Below are positions 55,504-63,835 of a DNA stretch of 64,000 bases, piece by piece; within the stretch, counting starts at the first letter, position 1; every line of letters begins with the position of its first letter. The translations under genes and the position numbers were made by a program. The DNA is from Caballeronia peredens. Its GTDB lineage: Bacteria > Pseudomonadota > Gammaproteobacteria > Burkholderiales > Burkholderiaceae. The notes beneath the pieces were generated by a model. The model had not been told where the DNA came from. It made no database searches and saw nothing but the letters and a program-made list of their open reading frames with translations. The stretch is from contig FCOH02000030.1 of NCBI GenBank assembly GCA_001544595.2, positions 1 through 64,000 on the forward strand, read 5' to 3'.

Positions 55504-56610
55504 ATGCTGTTGCATCAACTAGTCGATCGATTCGGCCCGGCGATCGTTTTCGTCAACGTGATGGGCTCGGCGCTCGGGCTGCCCGTGCCCGCCATGCCGA
55601 CGATGATCATCGTCGGCGCGTCCATCGCGCTCATGGCGGTCGACGGCGGCGCGTTCTGGCCGCCGCTGGCGGGCGTGCTGTGCGTTGCGGTCGCGGGCGG
55701 CGTGCTCGGCGATCTCGTCTGGTTCCAGGGCGGGCGCAAGTACGGCGACAAGACGCTCAAGACCATCTGCAAGCTGTCGCTGTCGCGCGATACGTGCGTC
55801 AAGAAGACCGAGCGCTTTTTCGGGCGCTGGGGCGTGCGCATCCTGCTCGTCGCGAAGTTCATTCCGGGGCTTTCGCTCGTGTCCGTGCCGCTCGCCGGCG
55901 CGATGGGCGTCAGGCTGCGCAGCTTCATTGCGCATGACGGCGCGGGCATCGCGCTGTGGGGCGCGGTCGGACTGACGGTCGGCGTAATCTTCGCGGCGCA
56001 GCTGGAAATGGTGTTCGCGATGATCGCGCAGCTCGGGCGGCAGGCGGTGGGCGTCGTCGCCGCGTTGCTCGCGATTTACGTGGCGTATCGCTGGTGGCGC
56101 CGCCGCGCGCTCATGGCGACGCTCGAGAAGGCGCGCATCAGCGTCGACGAGCTGTATTCGCTGATGAACAACGAGCCGATCCCCGTGATCTTCGATATTC
56201 GCTCGCCGGAAAAGCGCATGCTGGATCCGTTCACGATTCCCGGCTCGCTGTTCGCCGACGAACGCGATCTCGCGAAGATCGTCGAGAGTTACGACAAGGC
56301 GCACAAGGTCGTCATCTATTGCTCGTGCCCGAACGAAGTGTCGGCGGCGTGGATGGCGAAGACCATGCGCAACGCGGGCTTTCGCGACGTCGTGCCGCTC
56401 ACGGGCGGACTGGACGCCTGGCGGCTCGCCGGGTTCGATGTCGCGCAGCTGACCGAATTCGGCGATGTCGTCGCGTCCACGCCCGAGGAAGTCGCGGAAA
56501 TGGCGGCGATGTGCGCGTGGCCGGTGAAATCGGCGGCGGGATCGGCGTCGTCGGCGGCGGGTTCGGCATCCCTGCATGAAGCTGGTTATCCACACGGAGA
56601 TCGCGCATGA
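55504..56610 (+). CDS. DedA-family membrane protein fused to a rhodanese domain
   Basis: Residues 1 to about 205 are a DedA/VTT-type membrane domain, with the conserved Arg-containing KFIPGLSLVSVPLAGAMG region and several helices. Residues about 220-325 form a cytosolic rhodanese-like domain with active-site Cys in VVIYCSCPNEVSA. DedA proteins are linked to undecaprenyl phosphate or phospholipid recycling and membrane potential; the rhodanese could handle persulfide. The C-terminal tail is Ala/Ser-rich. The last bases overlap the next gene by ATGA, implying that the two proteins work together. The ATG at 55504 fits the DedA start. Confidence 0.9.
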   Translation: MLLHQLVDRFGPAIVFVNVMGSALGLPVPAMPTMIIVGASIALMAVDGGAFWPPLAGVLCVAVAGGVLGDLVWFQGGRKYGDKTLKTICKLSLSRDTCVKKTERFFGRWGVRILLVAKFIPGLSLVSVPLAGAMGVRLRSFIAHDGAGIALWGAVGLTVGVIFAAQLEMVFAMIAQLGRQAVGVVAALLAIYVAYRWWRRRALMATLEKARISVDELYSLMNNEPIPVIFDIRSPEKRMLDPFTIPGSLFADERDLAKIVESYDKAHKVVIYCSCPNEVSAAWMAKTMRNAGFRDVVPLTGGLDAWRLAGFDVAQLTEFGDVVASTPEEVAEMAAMCAWPVKSAAGSASSAAGSASLHEAGYPHGDRA

Positions 56611-58406
56611 GCACTACCCCGAACGGCGAGTACGGACAGAGCATGCCGAATGTGGTCGCGTGGAGCGCGCGCGAGCCCGTGGAAAATCCCAATCCGAACG
56701 TCGTGCCGTCGCCCGCTGCCGCCGCCGCACCCGACGACAGCGCGCCGTTTTCGCCGCTCGAAACCCGCGCACATCAGATGTTTCCGCGCCTGACGGACAA
56801 CGAGATCGAGCGCATGAGCCGTTTCGGCACGGCGTCGCGCTGGCGTCAGGGCGACTGGCTGTTCCGCATGGGCGAGACCGGGCGCGGCATGGTGATCGTG
56901 CTGAAAGGGCTCGTGCGCGTGACGCGGCGCAATGCGCTCGGGCAGGAGCATCTCGTCGTCGAACACGGGCCGGGGCATTTTCTGGCGGAGGTGGCGCAAC
57001 TGTCGGGCAAGCCGTGTCTCGTCGATGGCGTCGCCGCCGAAGATGTCGACGGCATCGTGATTCCGCCGGAGCGTCTGCGCGCGCTGCTCGTCGCCGAAGC
57101 GGAACTGGGCGAGCGCATCATGCGCGCGCTGATCCTGCGGCGCGTCGGGCTCATCGAAAAGGGCAGCGGCCCGGTGCTGCTCGGCCAGTCCGACGACGGC
57201 CGCCTTGTGTCGCTGCAAGGCTTCTTGCGGCGCAACGGCTATCCGCACACGGTGATCGACGCGTGCACCGATCCCGACGCGATCGCGCTGCTCGAGCGCA
57301 TCTCGGCATCGACGTCCGATTTTCCGCTCGTGATCTGCCCGGACGGCACGGTGCTGCGCGCGCCCGACGAAAATCAGGTCGCGACGCAACTCGGCTGGCT
57401 ACCGGAGTTCGATCCGGCGCATGTCTACGATGTCGCGATCGTCGGCGCGGGGCCCGCCGGGCTGGCGACGGCCGTGTATGCGGCGTCCGAAGGGCTTTCG
57501 GTGGCCGTGTTCGATTGCCGCGCGCCGGGCGGACAGGCGGGCGCGAGTTCGCGCATCGAAAACTATCTGGGCTTTCCGACCGGCATTTCCGGACAGGCGC
57601 TCGCCGGGCGCGCGTTCGTGCAGGCGCAGAAATTCGGCGCGCATATCGCGATTCCGACCAAGATCAAGGCGCTGCATTGCGACTGCAATCCGATTCAGAT
57701 CGAGCTTCAGAACGGCACGCGCGTGACGACGCAGACAGTGGTGATCGCGTCGGGCGCGGCGTATCGCCGGCCGGATATCGCCGGACTCGAACGCTACGAA
57801 GGGCACGGCACGTATTACTGGGCGTCGCCGGTCGAGGCGAAGCTGTGCAAGAACTCGGAGGTCGTGCTCGTCGGCGGCGGCAATTCGGCGGGGCAGGCAG
57901 CGGTCTATCTCGCATCGCATGCGAAGCACGTGCATGTGCTGATTCGCGGCGCGGGGCTGGCGGCGAGCATGTCGCATTATCTGGTCGAGCGGATCGGTTC
58001 GCTGCCGAATGTCACGGTGCGCACGCACACGGAAATCACCTCGCTCGATGGCGACGGGCGCGCGCTAACCGCTGTCAACTGCAAGACGGCCGAGGGGCCG
58101 ATCGTGATCGAATCGCGGCATCTGTTTCTTTTCACGGGCGCGGATCCGAACACGGAATGGCTGCGCAATTGCAACGTGAATGTGGATGGCAAGGGCTTCG
58201 TGCTCACCGGGCCCGAGGCGCACGAAGGACGCACGGAAGGCGTGATGGCGCTGGAGACAAGTGTGCCGGGCGTGTTCGCCATCGGCGATGTGCGGTCGAA
58301 TTCGACCAAGCGCGTGGCGGCTGCAGTGGGTGAGGGCGCGGCGGTCGTCGCGCAGATTCACGGATTGCTGGCGCGGCGGCAGACTTTAGCGTTGCCGGTG
58401 GGGTAG
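56607..58406 (+). CDS. Cyclic-nucleotide-binding domain plus thioredoxin-reductase-like flavoprotein lacking CxxC
   Basis: This 599-residue protein begins with a cNMP-binding (Crp-like) domain at about residues 55-175 and a linking domain. A thioredoxin-reductase-like FAD domain follows from residue 273 (VAIVGAGPAGLATAVYAA), with NADPH motif VVLVGGGNSAGQAAVYLA and C-terminal GVFAIGDVRSNSTKR. The place where TrxR has the redox pair CATC reads YYWASPVEAKL, so the classic dithiol is absent. It is therefore not a normal thioredoxin reductase; a ferredoxin-NADP-reductase-like or sensor role is possible. It is translationally coupled to the DedA-rhodanese gene. Confidence 0.9.
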   Translation: MSTTPNGEYGQSMPNVVAWSAREPVENPNPNVVPSPAAAAAPDDSAPFSPLETRAHQMFPRLTDNEIERMSRFGTASRWRQGDWLFRMGETGRGMVIVLKGLVRVTRRNALGQEHLVVEHGPGHFLAEVAQLSGKPCLVDGVAAEDVDGIVIPPERLRALLVAEAELGERIMRALILRRVGLIEKGSGPVLLGQSDDGRLVSLQGFLRRNGYPHTVIDACTDPDAIALLERISASTSDFPLVICPDGTVLRAPDENQVATQLGWLPEFDPAHVYDVAIVGAGPAGLATAVYAASEGLSVAVFDCRAPGGQAGASSRIENYLGFPTGISGQALAGRAFVQAQKFGAHIAIPTKIKALHCDCNPIQIELQNGTRVTTQTVVIASGAAYRRPDIAGLERYEGHGTYYWASPVEAKLCKNSEVVLVGGGNSAGQAAVYLASHAKHVHVLIRGAGLAASMSHYLVERIGSLPNVTVRTHTEITSLDGDGRALTAVNCKTAEGPIVIESRHLFLFTGADPNTEWLRNCNVNVDGKGFVLTGPEAHEGRTEGVMALETSVPGVFAIGDVRSNSTKRVAAAVGEGAAVVAQIHGLLARRQTLALPVG

Positions 58407-58472
58407 CGTTCAGGCTTCGCTTTGGTTGCCCGTTTGTTTATGAAACCCTGTATTCGCGCAGTCGCTTTTTTG

Positions 58473-58497
58473 AAGCCCGCCTCGAGCGGGCTTTTTT
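58473..58497 (+). terminator. Terminator after the flavoprotein gene
   Basis: The stem AAGCCCGC/GCGGGCTT (58473-58480 and 58486-58493) with a five-base loop runs into six T. It closes the DedA-flavoprotein unit. The bases after it, to 58697, are AT-rich and contain no supported gene. Confidence 0.9.
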
Positions 58498-58697
58498 GCG
58501 TCGAAAAGGAATCAAATTCATCACAGTTTCTGCATCTCAGCATTATTTGGATGCCTAAATATTCGCTGAAATCTACGGTGAAATTTAGTAAAGAATGGGC
58601 TTGTAAGGTGTACGTGAGCATGCGGCGACCATAGACTAGTTCTACGACGCGTCGGTCATCGGTTCATTACTTCGCTTACCTAAAAGAGGATACTTTA

Positions 58698-58865
58698 ATG
58701 TTGAAAAGAATAATTGCCCTGGCCGCCACAGCGGCCGCACTTGCCTCGTTTGCTCCCGCTGCGCTGGCGGAGGGAACAGGCGAATGTCGCATCTACATGT
58801 CCTGCGACTCAAGCGGATGCCATGACCTCGTCATCTGTGATGACGGGATGCTTCACGCGACCTAA
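58698..58865 (+). CDS. Small secreted four-cysteine peptide
   Basis: This short gene codes for 55 residues. The first 24 are a clear Sec signal peptide (LKRIIALAATAAALASFAP, ending AALA). The mature part, about 31 residues, has four cysteines with spacing C-x5-C-x4-C-x5-C (residues 30, 36, 41, 47) and is acidic (SCDSSGCHDLVICDDG). AGAGGA lies seven bases before the ATG. Two disulfides or a metal site are expected in the periplasm. It resembles no family I know. It sits 113 bases from the end of the convergent histidine kinase gene and has no obvious operon partner. Confidence 0.65.
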   Translation: MLKRIIALAATAAALASFAPAALAEGTGECRIYMSCDSSGCHDLVICDDGMLHAT

Positions 58866-58978
58866 GCGCTCGCCGGAACCTGACGGTGACCGCGCTTCTC
58901 TCGCTGTCGGGTTCTTGCTATCTATCATTGATGCGCGTCGCGATACAAACTTCTGACATGACCCGCGCGCGGCGGTGA

Positions 58979-60376
58979 TCAAACAGGAAACCGCAAAGTA
59001 AATTCGATCCACCCATCCGGCGTACATTCGGCGGACGCGCTGCCGCCGTGCAGCCGCATGATCGCCTGCACGATCGACAACCCGAGCCCGCTCGATTCCG
59101 TGAACTCGCTGCGCGCCGCATCGCCGCGATAGAAACGGTCGAAAAGCCGCCCGACTTCTTCCCGGCCGACACTCGCGCCGACCCGATTCCCGACGACGAC
59201 CGTCGCGCCGTCGGCATCCGCGTGCCCCTTCAGACGCACGACCGTGCCCGCCGTCGCGTAACGCACCGCATTCACGACGACGTTGCCGATCGCACGCCGG
59301 CACATGATTGCATTTGCAACCATTTCGCCGCTGGCATCGATATCGAAGCTGATGCGCCGCTCGTCGGCGATGCCTTCGAAATACGAACAGATGGTTTCGA
59401 GCTCGTCGCGCATGTCGAGCCGCTCGCGTTCGATGTGCTGCTCGCCATGATCCGCCTGCGCAAGAAACAGAATGTTCTGCGCGATGCGCGCGAGCCGCTC
59501 CAGTTCTTCGAGATTCGATTCGAGCACGTTGCGATATTCGGCGACGCTGCGCTCATGCGCGAGCGTCACCTGCGTCTCGCCGATCAGCACGCCGATGGGC
59601 GTGCGCAATTCGTGCGCGAGATCGGCGGAAAATTGCAGCAGGCGCTCGTAGCCGTTCTCGAGCCGGTCGAGCATCGCGTTGAACGATGCCGCGAGGCTCT
59701 GCAATTCAGCCGGCGCATGCGCAACATCGAGCCGTGCGGACAGGCGGTTCGGCGTGATCTCGGCGGCCTTGTCCGCCATCAGCCTGAGCGGCATGAGACC
59801 GCGCCGCGTGACCCAGTATGCGAGCAACAGCGTGACGAGCACCGCGCCGATGACCGTGATCCACACGCGTTCCAGATACGCCGACAACACGCGCGCTTCC
59901 TGCGTCATCACGTGTGCGGCGATGATCTCCACGACTTCGCCGCTGTCGCCGATACGCGCCTGCGCGCCGATCCAGCGCATGCGCACACCGTCGGCGCGCG
60001 AGCCTTCGTAGAGGTCGTCGAGCCCGATCGCCCGCGTCACGGGCACCGCCGTGAGCGGCGGCAGCGGCATCTGCTCCGGATTGACATTGATGAACGGCGT
60101 CGAGCCTGCGCGGCGAAAGAGGATCACGTCCTGCCGGTCGCCGAGCATCGTCTCGAAGAGTCTGGGACGCGCCTCGATTTCCTTGATCGTGTACAGATCG
60201 TGCAGAAGCGAGCGGAAATGTTCGACGCGCGCGATCAATTGATAATCGGCGCGCGTGGAGAGCGCGCGATTGGTCGCCTGATAGAGCGCGGCGCCGACCA
60301 TGCCGACCACCACGCAGACGATCACGGCAAACGACAGCGCGATGCGAACCGCGAGCGAGCGCGACGGCCGATTCAA
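58979..60376 (-). CDS. Heavy-metal-type sensor histidine kinase
   Basis: This 465-residue inner-membrane kinase has two membrane helices (residues about 13-35 and 160-180) around a periplasmic sensor, then HAMP, the H-box [16 protein letters not shown] and an ATPase domain with [12 protein letters not shown] (N box) and [12 protein letters not shown]. It matches the CusS/CopS/IrlS branch. The start is a TTG at 60376, overlapping the regulator stop by four bases, with GGGGAG six bases upstream; the longer frame upstream lies over the regulator gene. It should phosphorylate the adjacent regulator. The signal may be copper, another metal or oxidant. Confidence 0.9.
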   Translation of the reverse strand: MNRPSRSLAVRIALSFAVIVCVVVGMVGAALYQATNRALSTRADYQLIARVEHFRSLLHDLYTIKEIEARPRLFETMLGDRQDVILFRRAGSTPFINVNPEQMPLPPLTAVPVTRAIGLDDLYEGSRADGVRMRWIGAQARIGDSGEVVEIIAAHVMTQEARVLSAYLERVWITVIGAVLVTLLLAYWVTRRGLMPLRLMADKAAEITPNRLSARLDVAHAPAELQSLAASFNAMLDRLENGYERLLQFSADLAHELRTPIGVLIGETQVTLAHERSVAEYRNVLESNLEELERLARIAQNILFLAQADHGEQHIERERLDMRDELETICSYFEGIADERRISFDIDASGEMVANAIMCRRAIGNVVVNAVRYATAGTVVRLKGHADADGATVVVGNRVGASVGREEVGRLFDRFYRGDAARSEFTESSGLGLSIVQAIMRLHGGSASAECTPDGWIEFTLRFPV

Positions 60377-61044
60377 GGATTCTCCCCGAACGAATAGCCG
60401 ATGCTGCGCACCGTGTGAATCAGCTTCAGTTCGAACGGATTGTCGATCTTCGCGCGCAGGCGTTTCACGGCGACATCGACGACGTTGGTATCGCTGTCGA
60501 AGTTCATGTCCCACACTTCCGACGCGATCAACGTGCGCGACAGCGCCTCGCCCCGATGCTTGCAGAACAGATGCAGCAGGGCGAACTCCTTGTTGGTGAG
60601 CGCAATGTCGACGCCCTTGCGCGTCACCTTGCGGCGCAGGACATCGACGTGCAGATCGGCGATCTGGAACGTATCCGATTCGCGCATCACGCCGCGCCGC
60701 AACAGTGTGCGGATGCGCAGCAGCAGTTCCGTGAAGGAAAAGGGCTTGACGAGGTAATCGTCCGCGCCAAGTTCGAGACCGTGAATGCGGTCGGTCACGT
60801 GGTCGCGCGCGGTGAGAAAGATGACAGGCAGGTCACGTTTCGCGCGCAGCGCCGCCATCACTTGCCATCCGTCGATGCCGGGCAGCATCACGTCGAGCAC
60901 GATCAACTCGTACGGATTGGCGAGCGCCTGATGCAGCCCGTCCGTGCCGTTGCGCACGAGATCGACCTGATAGCCGGACTCGATAAGCCCTTTTTTCAGG
61001 TAGTCTCCGGTCTTGCGGTCGTCTTCGATAACGAGAATGGTCAT
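60373..61044 (-). CDS. OmpR-type response regulator, CusR/HprR-like
   Basis: This 223-residue regulator has a receiver domain with acidic pocket EDD (7-9), phospho-Asp51 ([10 protein letters not shown]) and Lys in [10 protein letters not shown], then a winged-helix DNA-binding domain with [16 protein letters not shown]. It is paired with the kinase by a four-base overlap. Such regulators (CusR, CopR, HprR) bind tandem or palindromic sites; a candidate lies in the divergent region at 61107-61137. HprR controls a msrPQ-like operon in E. coli, as this one may do here. Confidence 0.93.
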   Translation of the reverse strand: MTILVIEDDRKTGDYLKKGLIESGYQVDLVRNGTDGLHQALANPYELIVLDVMLPGIDGWQVMAALRAKRDLPVIFLTARDHVTDRIHGLELGADDYLVKPFSFTELLLRIRTLLRRGVMRESDTFQIADLHVDVLRRKVTRKGVDIALTNKEFALLHLFCKHRGEALSRTLIASEVWDMNFDSDTNVVDVAVKRLRAKIDNPFELKLIHTVRSIGYSFGENP

Positions 61045-61106
61045 GCTGGCGACGCGTGAATTGCATTGCCGACATTCTAGCGAGAGCCGCCTTGTCCCTC
61101 GCCAAA

Positions 61107-61137
61107 GATGACAAAAAAGTCATCGAGAGGTCATCGA
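61107..61137. promoter_or_regulatory. Probable response-regulator binding region
   Basis: Between the divergent regulator and cytochrome genes lie a perfect palindrome, GATGAC-AAAAAA-GTCATC (61107-61124), and an exact direct repeat, GTCATCGA, at 61119-61126 and 61130-61137. The repeat period is 11 bases, one helical turn, as OmpR-type regulators use. It is probably the site for the adjacent regulator on both promoters. Confidence 0.7.
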
Positions 61138-61198
61138 TCGATCAGCGCGGCATCGCTACGATGCGAAGCGAAAACTCCATTGAATCGTGAGGCCCGAC

Positions 61199-61783
61199 GT
61201 GCAAGTACAACCGCTATGGCTGCGCATCACGCACTGGCTCAACGCCTTCGCCGTGTTGATCATGGTGACGAGCGGCTGGCAGATCTACAACGCATCGCCG
61301 ATATTCAAGTCGTTCACCTTCGCGCCCGCGCTCACGCTGGGCGGCTGGCTCGGCGGCGCGCTGCAGTGGCATTTTGCGGCGATGTGGCTGCTGGTCGCGA
61401 ACTTCATCGTGTATCTCGGGATGAATCTCGCGACCGGCCGCCTGCGCCGCCGTATGTTCCCGCTCTCCCTCAAAAGCATCTTCACGGACGCCCTCGCCGC
61501 ATTGCGCGGCAAGCTCGGCCACGACGACCTCACGCGCTACAACGCCGTACAAAAGTTCGCGTATCTCGCGGTGATCGCGGACATCGTGATCGTGATCGTG
61601 TCGGGTCTCGCCGTCTGGAAATCGGTGCAGTTTCCGCTGCTGCGCGCGCTGATGGGCGGTTATGACAATGCCCGCGTCGTGCATTTCTTCGGCATGAGCT
61701 TTCTGGTTGCATTCTTCGTGCTGCACGTCGCGATGGTCGCCCTCGTGCCGCGCTCGCTCGTGCTGATGATCCGGGGTCGCTAA
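61199..61783 (+). CDS. Di-heme cytochrome b (b561/MsrQ-like) membrane protein
   Basis: This inner-membrane cytochrome b has four or five helices and conserved His residues (RITHWLNA, LQWHFAAMWLL, NARVVHFFGMSFL, FVLHVAM). It probably passes quinol electrons to the molybdenum enzyme encoded three bases downstream, as MsrQ does for MsrP, though it belongs to the PetB/thiosulfate-reductase-type b family rather than MsrQ itself. I chose the GTG at 61199, which has GAGG six bases upstream; a GTG at 61187 is also possible. Confidence 0.85.
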   Translation: MQVQPLWLRITHWLNAFAVLIMVTSGWQIYNASPIFKSFTFAPALTLGGWLGGALQWHFAAMWLLVANFIVYLGMNLATGRLRRRMFPLSLKSIFTDALAALRGKLGHDDLTRYNAVQKFAYLAVIADIVIVIVSGLAVWKSVQFPLLRALMGGYDNARVVHFFGMSFLVAFFVLHVAMVALVPRSLVLMIRGR

Positions 61784-61786
61784 TTC

Positions 61787-62560
61787 ATGTCGCTCAAGCT
61801 ATTCAAAACGAGAACCGATGCCGAACTCATCATCAGGGATGCGGCGAAGGAATTAAAGGCGCCTGCGCGTCGTTTATTCGGCAAGCGGATTCTTTCGCTC
61901 GGAGGCCTCGCGATGCTGTCCGGCTGCAACATTACCGACGACAAATCGGTGAACACGATGCTGCGCCGCATCTCGTCCTTCAATGACGACGTGCAGGCGC
62001 TGCTGTTCGATCCGAACCAGCTCGCGCCGACCTATCCCGACTCGATGATCACGCGGCCGTTTCCGTTCAACGCGTTCTATGACATCGACGAAGTGCCGGA
62101 AGTCGATCCGGCGACATACAAGCTGGGCATCGGCGGCCTCGTGAAGGGCAAGCGCGTGTGGACACTCGACGAACTGCACGCGATGCCGCAGGAAAGCCAG
62201 GTGACGCGGCATATCTGCATCGAAGGCTGGAGCGCCATCGGCAAATGGGGCGGCGTGCGCTTCGCAAATTTTCTTGCGCGTGCGGGCGCGGATACGAGCG
62301 CGAAGTACGTGGCCTTTCACTGCGCCGACAATTACTCGACGAGCATCGACATGCCGACCGCGCTGCACGCGCAGACGCTGCTCACGCTTACTTACGACGG
62401 CCAGATCCTGCCGCCGAAATACGGCTTCCCGATGAAGCTGCGCATGCCGACCAAGCTCGGCTACAAGAACCCGAAGCACATCGTCGCGATTACCGTGACG
62501 AACGAATATCCCGGCGGCTATTGGGAGAACCAGGGCTACAACTGGTTCGGCGGGTCCTGA
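61787..62560 (+). CDS. Periplasmic molybdopterin oxidoreductase (SUOX/MsrP-like)
   Basis: This 257-residue sulfite-oxidase-fold molybdenum enzyme has a Tat-like signal (RRLFGK, residues 28-33) ending in a lipobox LSGC (Cys47), so it is probably an exported lipoprotein. The Mo-ligand cysteine is in RHICIEGWSAIGKWGGV. The late VTVTNEYPGGYWENQGYNWF is typical. In MsrP such enzymes reduce protein methionine sulfoxide in the periplasm. Linkage to a cytochrome b and an HprSR-like system supports a similar repair role, but it is not MsrP proper. Confidence 0.87.
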   Translation: MSLKLFKTRTDAELIIRDAAKELKAPARRLFGKRILSLGGLAMLSGCNITDDKSVNTMLRRISSFNDDVQALLFDPNQLAPTYPDSMITRPFPFNAFYDIDEVPEVDPATYKLGIGGLVKGKRVWTLDELHAMPQESQVTRHICIEGWSAIGKWGGVRFANFLARAGADTSAKYVAFHCADNYSTSIDMPTALHAQTLLTLTYDGQILPPKYGFPMKLRMPTKLGYKNPKHIVAITVTNEYPGGYWENQGYNWFGGS

Positions 62561-62610
62561 TCGCCGCATTCATGTTTCAACGCTCAAGTTCGCCATCAAA
62601 AGGAGATTAC

Positions 62611-63222
62611 ATGTCGATTCGCATGAAACTCGGCGTCAGCTTCGTGACGCTCGCACTCGCTTCCGCAGCCTTCGCGCAGACGCCCGCCGCCAAACCCACG
62701 CGCATTCGCGGCGATATCGTGTCGCTGTCGGGCGATACGCTGACGGTGCATCGTCGCAGCGGCGATACGGTGAAAATCGCCGTGAAGTCCGATACGCCCG
62801 TGACGGCGCTGAAGAACATCAAGTTGCAGGACATCAAGCCGGGTTCGTTCGTCGGCACGGCGGCGACCACCGGCACGGACGGCAAGCTCACCGCGACCGA
62901 AGTGCTCGTGTTCCCCGAAGCCGCGCGCGGCACGGGCGAAGGCCACTATGCATGGGATCTGGGCCCGCAGAGCTCGATGACCAACGCGAACGTCGATCAG
63001 GTCGTGCAGGGCACGAGCGGCCGCGATCTGAAGCTCTCGTACAAGGGCGGTTCGAACGCGGTGACGGTGCCGGAGAACGTGCCTGTCGTGACCTTTGCGC
63101 CCGCGACGCACGACGACCTCAAGCCGGGCAAGAAGGTGTTCGTCGTCGCGAGTCCGGCGGGCTCGGACTTCGCGGCGCAACGCATCGTCGTGGAGAAGGA
63201 CGGCGTCGTGCCGCCGATGTAA
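62611..63222 (+). CDS. Secreted DUF5666-type protein
   Basis: This 203-residue periplasmic protein has a signal peptide ending ASAAFAQ near residue 23. The mature chain has two beta-barrel-like repeats (TRIRGDIVSLSGDTLTVHRR, then GRDLKLSYKGGSNAVTVPEN), the DUF5666 pattern. Its role is unknown, perhaps metal or ligand binding. It follows the molybdenum enzyme by 50 bases with AGGAG upstream, as the third gene of that operon. Confidence 0.82.
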   Translation: MSIRMKLGVSFVTLALASAAFAQTPAAKPTRIRGDIVSLSGDTLTVHRRSGDTVKIAVKSDTPVTALKNIKLQDIKPGSFVGTAATTGTDGKLTATEVLVFPEAARGTGEGHYAWDLGPQSSMTNANVDQVVQGTSGRDLKLSYKGGSNAVTVPENVPVVTFAPATHDDLKPGKKVFVVASPAGSDFAAQRIVVEKDGVVPPM

Positions 63223-63247
63223 GCAGCACCTTGTGATGCAATGCGAG

Positions 63248-63277
63248 CGCCCGCCAGGATGGTCCCGGCGGGCGTTT
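63248..63277 (+). terminator. Terminator between the DUF5666 and marR genes
   Basis: An 8-base GC stem (63248-63255 with 63267-63274) has an 11-base loop and is followed by TTTGTC. It lies 25 bases after the DUF5666 stop and next to the convergent MarR stop. The T-tract is modest. Confidence 0.6.
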
Positions 63278-63278
63278 G

Positions 63279-63707
63279 TCATTCGAGCGTCGTGCGGATG
63301 TGCCTGACGTTCGACACGGTGTCGTCGAAGCGCGCGGCGCCGAGCCTGCGTTTCATGTTGCGCGTGATGTCCGCACTGGCCGCGCCGATGCGCTTGATCA
63401 TCACTTGCGCGGTTTCAGTGGGGTGAATGGCGGATTCGCGACGGTCGCTTTCAGTCGCCCAGCGCTCGACGAGACCGAGCTTCTGCAGGCCGTCGAGCGT
63501 GCGCGTGGCGGTGGAACGCGAGATCGCCAGCGCGTCCGCGAGCCTGCTTTGCAAAAGGCCGGGATGCTCGACGATCGCGCGCAGCATGAAGGCCTGCGAC
63601 GGCGTGAGTCCGAACGGCTTGAACGCTTTCGTCCATTCACGTTCGAGCGCGCGGGCGAGTGCGGTTGTGTTGAAGTAAAGGCATTGGTCGAACATACGGT
63701 TCACCAT
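63279..63707 (-). CDS. MarR-family regulator divergent from aldehyde dehydrogenase
   Basis: This 142-residue winged-helix regulator has GLTPSQAFMLRAIVEHPG, ADALAISRSTATRTLDGLQ and the wing ESDRRESAIH. It has no close similarity to the other two MarR proteins here. The ATG at 63705-63707 is chosen; a TTG at 63731 is possible. It is divergent from the aldehyde dehydrogenase, with 128 bases between starts, so it probably controls it. Confidence 0.87.
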   Translation of the reverse strand: MVNRMFDQCLYFNTTALARALEREWTKAFKPFGLTPSQAFMLRAIVEHPGLLQSRLADALAISRSTATRTLDGLQKLGLVERWATESDRRESAIHPTETAQVMIKRIGAASADITRNMKRRLGAARFDDTVSNVRHIRTTLE

Positions 63708-63835
63708 GGAGTCATGTGATTCGCTCTGCAACTATCGATTTGAGATATCGCGCGTCAGCAGATTTTACGCGTTCGCGCTAACATGATCGTTTGCGTGATT
63801 TGATCCAGCGCAACGCCACTCGTAAGGAGACATGC

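Noticed and set aside
58358-58621. An 87-codon minus-strand frame over the terminator after the flavoprotein
   Set aside because: It reads through the terminator hairpin and the 3' end of a solid gene; this type of frame is a common false call.
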